In this document: one piece after another, positions 6,827-10,247 of the stretch | Numbering within the stretch: the first letter of the stretch is position 1 | How the letters are laid out: every line of letters begins with the position of its first letter | Notes under the pieces: model-generated | Told to the model about the DNA's origin: nothing | The model's input: the letters and a program-made list of their open reading frames with translations, nothing else | Database searches by the model: none | Translations under genes and position numbers: made by a program | Source: an uncultured Mollicutes bacterium | GTDB lineage: Bacteria; Bacillota_I; Bacilli_A; RFN20; CAG-449 | Length of the DNA: 10,247 bases | NCBI GenBank assembly: GCA_900551385.1 | Contig: URVS01000041.1 | Span: 1-10,247 of the forward strand | Reading direction: 5' to 3'

Positions 6827-8431
6827 TTATTTCTCAACTTTCTCACAGGTAATTCCTTGTTTTCTTAATGAATTATAAATAGATTCATAAGCAAAATCTA
6901 TACTTTTACCTGTAACATAAATTGTTTGAATCAAATTATCAAGTTTACCTCTAATAACAGAAGAACCTTTAAATGCTTTATCAACATAGAAATATTCTTT
7001 TTCAGAATTAGCAGCATTAATTGCTCTTGAAACATTAACAAAAGAAGCATATTCTACTTTTTCATTTGGATCAGTAATATCTTCAAGTTTTTTATTTGCT
7101 AATCCTAAGAATCTTTGATATTCATCAGTATCAATTGCTGATTGTCTTACAGGTAAATAACCAGTTGATTTTGAAAAGAATGTAGTTGATTCAGTAGATG
7201 TCATATATCTTATTAATAACCATGCAGCAAGTCTAGTTAAATTATTTGAATTTTTTGAAAGAATTGTGCAGTTTGTTCCTTGTTGAATAGCTGCTTGAAT
7301 CGCTTCATTTTCATCATAAGATCTTTGAGGAATTTTTGTAACTTTTAATTCATATCTAGCATCTGTATTATTTTTTACACCAGCTGTTGAACCAATAGAT
7401 ATAAAAGCTTCTAAGTTTTTCATAACTTTAGAGCCATAACTCATAGATACTTGCTTTGGAATATTCCATAAGCCTTTATTTGCCTTATCTAAGAAATAAT
7501 TTTGTGCTTCTCTAGTAATTGGATTATCAAATCTTACAACACCTTCTTTAACAGATGTAGAAGTAGTATATACTTTGTCTGCTTCTTCTTGATTTTTGCA
7601 CCATTGTCTAGCTGTTGTAATAAAGAAGTTTGATTCAGAATCAATATACACTGGATATTGTGTCTTTTTTGATTCATATGTAACGCCTTTATGTGTCCAT
7701 TTACAATTTTTATTTTCTACTAATGTTTTTAATTCAGTTGAAACTGTCCAAACTTGTTCCCATGTTGGATTTTTCCAATTGTTATTTTCATCAAGCCAAC
7801 CATGGCTAGATAAAATAGGATCAATAATATTTGAATTATAATACATTACTTCAGTTGATTTATTAAAAGGTATACCAGCAATTTCATCGCCTTCTTTAGA
7901 AGAATCAACATCTAATAAATTTTCATTCCAGAATGATGAAACGAAATCTTTATAATCATAAGCACCATTCAATCCGATATCAGTATCAGTTGAATAAACA
8001 AAATCATCAAGTGGTAAAAGGATATTTGAGTTGATATAATCAGCAAAATGATCAGGATAACCTAAAAGCATAGTTGGTAATGAATTAGAACTAACACCTT
8101 GGTTAACTCTACTTCTTAATCCTTCGTATCCACCTCCACTAGAAGCAACTTTTACATCAATATAAATTCCTTTTTCCTTCATAGAATTTGTGAATTGTTC
8201 CACTAATTCACTTAATGGTTTTTCAATAGTATCACCAAAAGAGTGCCAAAATGATACTTCTATTGGTTTTGATTCAGAAGATGCTTTTTTTAAATCATCA
8301 AGTGTTTTTAATTCAAATTGTTCCCCAGCATTTTCAACGACAGTTCCACCATTACCACATGAAGATAATGAGATGCCAGCAATCATAATAGTTGATGCAG
8401 CAAGTAAAATACTAATTTTTTTTGTTTTCAT
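6827..8431 (-). CDS. ABC importer solute-binding lipoprotein (family 1, UgpB/MalE-like)
   Basis: This 534-residue lipoprotein has lipobox LSSC (Cys25). It has the layout of family 1 extracellular binding proteins: EVSFWHSFGD at 58-67, LPTMLLGYPDHFADYINSNILLPLDDFV at ~118-145, GIPFNKSTEVMYYNSNII at 186-203, and the hinge-side STGYLPVRQSA at ~422-432. The IPFNKSTEVMYYN stretch is most like UgpB-type proteins, which bind glycerol-3-phosphate and related phosphodiesters; most relatives bind sugars. It is about 80-100 residues longer than typical members. The start has AAAGGA about 7 bases upstream and lies 15 bases after the permease gene. It captures ligand outside the membrane and hands it to the two permeases. 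The nuclease gene only 3 bases downstream suggests the ligand may be a nucleotide, nucleoside or oligonucleotide rather than a free sugar; this is inference. Confidence 0.9.
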   Translation of the reverse strand: MKTKKISILLAASTIMIAGISLSSCGNGGTVVENAGEQFELKTLDDLKKASSESKPIEVSFWHSFGDTIEKPLSELVEQFTNSMKEKGIYIDVKVASSGGGYEGLRSRVNQGVSSNSLPTMLLGYPDHFADYINSNILLPLDDFVYSTDTDIGLNGAYDYKDFVSSFWNENLLDVDSSKEGDEIAGIPFNKSTEVMYYNSNIIDPILSSHGWLDENNNWKNPTWEQVWTVSTELKTLVENKNCKWTHKGVTYESKKTQYPVYIDSESNFFITTARQWCKNQEEADKVYTTSTSVKEGVVRFDNPITREAQNYFLDKANKGLWNIPKQVSMSYGSKVMKNLEAFISIGSTAGVKNNTDARYELKVTKIPQRSYDENEAIQAAIQQGTNCTILSKNSNNLTRLAAWLLIRYMTSTESTTFFSKSTGYLPVRQSAIDTDEYQRFLGLANKKLEDITDPNEKVEYASFVNVSRAINAANSEKEYFYVDKAFKGSSVIRGKLDNLIQTIYVTGKSIDFAYESIYNSLRKQGITCEKVEK

Positions 8432-8446
8432 AAAATTTCCTTTCTT

Positions 8447-9397
8447 TTATCCTTTAATTCCCGAACGAGAAACACCTCTCATAATATATTTTTTAAAGAT
8501 AGCAAAAGTAATTAATAATGGGATTGATACAATAGTTGTTGCAGCCATCATATAATTTGATGTTTCCATTTTTCCTGTTTGTTCAGAAATACTTGTCATC
8601 AAATTCATCAAACCATCTGTTATCAAATGTGTCTCTTTATTAAATGCAACAGTTCTTGGCCAAATATAAGCATTCCAGCTTCCAAGAGCCGATAAAATAA
8701 TAACTGTTATAATTGAAGGTTTAGCAATAGGTATCATTACTTTTAGTAAATATCTAAAATCCGAATTTCCATCAACCTTCGCTGCATAATATAGTTCATT
8801 TGGAATTTGTTTAAAATTTTGTCGTAAGAAAAATATATAAAATACTGATGTTGCAAATGGAAATACACAACACATGATAAATTCTGTTAATGTTGATGTA
8901 TTCATGTCAGTCCAACCTAATTTTGAAACAGTTGTAAAGTTTGTCATAATCATCATTTCACCAGGAACCATCATTGTTGCTAATAACAAGGAGAATATTG
9001 CATCTCTTCCTTTGAATTCCAATCTAGAAAAAGCAAAGGCTGCAAGAACAGTTGTTATTACTACTAAAATAGTCGTAAAGAAAGATACAATTATTGTATT
9101 AAGTAAATATTGTAATAATTTTGAATTATTTGGATTAAAAACAACCATATAATTTTCAAAAGTTGGATTTGTTGCAATGAATGTTGGTGGAACTAATATA
9201 AGTTCTTCTTCTCCTTTAAAAGAAGTAATAACCATCCAATAAAACGGAACTAATGTAAACAATGCTACAATACTTAAAAATAAATAAACTAATATTGTTT
9301 TAATAACTTTTATTCTTTTATATCTTTTTGCTTGAGCTTCACTTTCAAAATATAAATCGGCATTTTGATTAATTTTTGCATAATTTTTATTATTCAT
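8447..9397 (-). CDS. ABC importer inner-membrane permease (MalG/UgpE-like)
   Basis: This 316-residue binding-protein-dependent permease has about six membrane segments (near 31-55, 97-125, 133-155, 167-192, 223-247 and 280-303) after a ~30-residue charged N-terminal tail. The cytoplasmic EAA loop that docks the ATPase reads LYYAAKVDGNSDFRYLLKVMIPIAKPS (about 202-228), with the AA, DG and IP positions conserved. The early VPFYWMVITSFK and late WNAYIWP stretches are typical of MalG/UgpE. The ATG lies 11 bases after the upstream permease stop, with AAGAGG as ribosome site overlapping that stop. It forms the translocation pore together with the partner permease. The family is clear; the substrate cannot be read from it. 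Confidence 0.93.
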   Translation of the reverse strand: MNNKNYAKINQNADLYFESEAQAKRYKRIKVIKTILVYLFLSIVALFTLVPFYWMVITSFKGEEELILVPPTFIATNPTFENYMVVFNPNNSKLLQYLLNTIIVSFFTTILVVITTVLAAFAFSRLEFKGRDAIFSLLLATMMVPGEMMIMTNFTTVSKLGWTDMNTSTLTEFIMCCVFPFATSVFYIFFLRQNFKQIPNELYYAAKVDGNSDFRYLLKVMIPIAKPSIITVIILSALGSWNAYIWPRTVAFNKETHLITDGLMNLMTSISEQTGKMETSNYMMAATTIVSIPLLITFAIFKKYIMRGVSRSGIKG

Positions 9398-9408
9398 AAA
9401 ACTACCTC

Positions 9409-10247
9409 TTAATAGTGAACTTTCTTTTTATTTGCCCACATTTGAACAAATGTTATAACCATTATAAATAAGAATAATATCAATGCTGCCGCCGATGCAA
9501 TAGGAAGCATTTCTGTCATTCCTTGTCCAGTAACATTGTTAAAATAATTATAAATATAACCGACAGCTGTAATAAATAATCCACTATCATCAGCTGTAGA
9601 AGCAATAGGTCCCATATTTTCTCCGAATAATGAAACAACTGAAGAATATGATTTAAATGCACCCATCAATGAAGTAATTGTAATATACAAAATCATTGGT
9701 GATAATAATGGAACAGTAATTTTAGTAAATACTCTCCATTTTGGAGTAGCATCAACTTGAGCAGCTTGATAATATTGTTTATCAATACCTTGAATACCAC
9801 TTAAGAAAACTAATATCTTAAATGCTAAGCCATTCCATATAGAATAAACTGTTATAACAAAAATACCAGCCCAATAAGGAATATTTTTTGCTTCACCAGT
9901 CCATTCAACACTGCTTATTCCAACAGCATTTAGCAAAGAATTGATTAAACCATAATTTTCAGGTGAAAATATAGTAGCAAAAACTATACCAAACGCTATA
10001 CCATTTGTAACATATGGCAAGAAAAATACTACTTGGAAAAATCCTTGTAATACTTTAATTGAATTTAATGCAACTGTAATTAATAAAGCCAATATAATAC
10101 TTAACGGCACAGAAACAAATACCATTAAAGCAGTATTTCCCATAGCTCGCCAAAAAGTAGAATCAGTTAAAATTTTTGTATAACAATCAAAAGAAACACT
10201 TCCAAAATATCCTGTTTGATAATTGTAATTTGGGAAGAAAGAAATAA
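9409..10247 (-). CDS. ABC importer permease (MalF/UgpA-like), N-terminus cut by window edge
   Basis: About 278 residues are visible. The frame stays open to the right edge beyond the internal ATG at 10143. The translated part upstream of it (SFFPNYNYQTGYFGSVSFDCYTKILTDSTFWRAMGNT) fits the MalF/UgpA pattern of a periplasmic loop leading into FW.A..NT, so the true start lies outside the window. The EAA loop reads YYQAAQVDATPKWRVFTKITVPLLSP, with Gln for the usual Glu and Ala for the usual Gly. Several membrane segments follow, ending in a positive tail KKKVHY. It pairs with the MalG-like protein encoded 11 bases downstream. The missing part should hold one N-terminal membrane segment. A partner ATPase gene is not in the window. 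Confidence 0.92.
   Translation of the reverse strand, partial: ISFFPNYNYQTGYFGSVSFDCYTKILTDSTFWRAMGNTALMVFVSVPLSIILALLITVALNSIKVLQGFFQVVFFLPYVTNGIAFGIVFATIFSPENYGLINSLLNAVGISSVEWTGEAKNIPYWAGIFVITVYSIWNGLAFKILVFLSGIQGIDKQYYQAAQVDATPKWRVFTKITVPLLSPMILYITITSLMGAFKSYSSVVSLFGENMGPIASTADDSGLFITAVGYIYNYFNNVTGQGMTEMLPIASAAALILFLFIMVITFVQMWANKKKVHY

Noticed and set aside
8190..8555. Plus-strand open frame of 121 codons, and similar ones at 5502-5852, 7596-7841 and 8874-9152
   Set aside because: They run antisense to well-supported genes, lack ribosome sites and resemble no protein family.
583..10247. Mycoplasma-type genetic code with TGA as Trp
   Set aside because: Trp positions checked in the binding protein and the Ig/OB lipoprotein use TGG, and every gene reads full length under the standard code. 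TGA is simply not used as a stop in the nine genes seen.

Overview
This is a very AT-rich window (G+C around 30% or below by eye). Nine protein genes are visible. All but the first lie on the minus strand. The organism looks like a low-GC Gram-positive or Mollicutes-related Bacillota, such as an Acholeplasma/Izemoplasma-like, RF39-like or Erysipelotrichia-type lineage. The reasons are the strong AGGAGG ribosome sites, the AT-rich codon choice, four lipoproteins with Gram-positive/Mollicute-style lipoboxes, and an IS1634-like transposase. The code is standard: the tryptophan codons I checked are TGG, and no TGA is needed as a sense codon, which argues against Mycoplasma or Spiroplasma proper. 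The exact lineage is an inference.

Layout, left to right. Bases 1-422 (+) are the C-terminal end of an IS1634/IS4-type DDE transposase. A short possible IS right end and a bidirectional terminator (510-540) follow. Bases 583-1979 (-) hold a one-base-overlapping pair, an NfeD-family protein followed by an SPFH/Band 7 (stomatin/QmcA-like) protein; this is the well-known stomatin operon-partner arrangement in membrane organisation. Bases 2128-4113 (-) encode a large lipoprotein. It has an unrecognised N-terminal half and a C-terminal metallo-beta-lactamase domain like the nuclease-type domain at the C-terminus of ComEC. A strong bidirectional terminator (4156-4189) separates it from the next block. 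Bases 4203-10247 (-) are one tight operon. In transcription order it encodes a MalF/UgpA-like permease (cut by the window edge), a MalG/UgpE-like permease, a UgpB/MalE-like solute-binding lipoprotein, a lipoprotein with a staphylococcal-type thermonuclease domain plus OB-like domains, and a lipoprotein with a bacterial Ig-like domain plus OB-fold domain(s).

How they may work together (inference). The last block looks like a cell-surface nucleic-acid scavenging machine. A membrane-anchored nuclease cuts extracellular DNA or RNA. OB-fold lipoproteins may hold the polymer at the surface. The ABC importer, usually labelled a sugar transporter, would take in the products. The ComEC-like lipoprotein next door could be a second surface nuclease or phosphodiesterase. 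Surface SNase genes beside ABC-transporter genes are known from Mycoplasma (for example mhp379 of M. hyopneumoniae), so the principle has precedent. The OB/Ig-like lipoprotein and the neighbouring stand-alone ComEC-type lipoprotein are the less familiar parts. No ATPase gene lies in the window; it may be upstream of the right edge or elsewhere in the genome.
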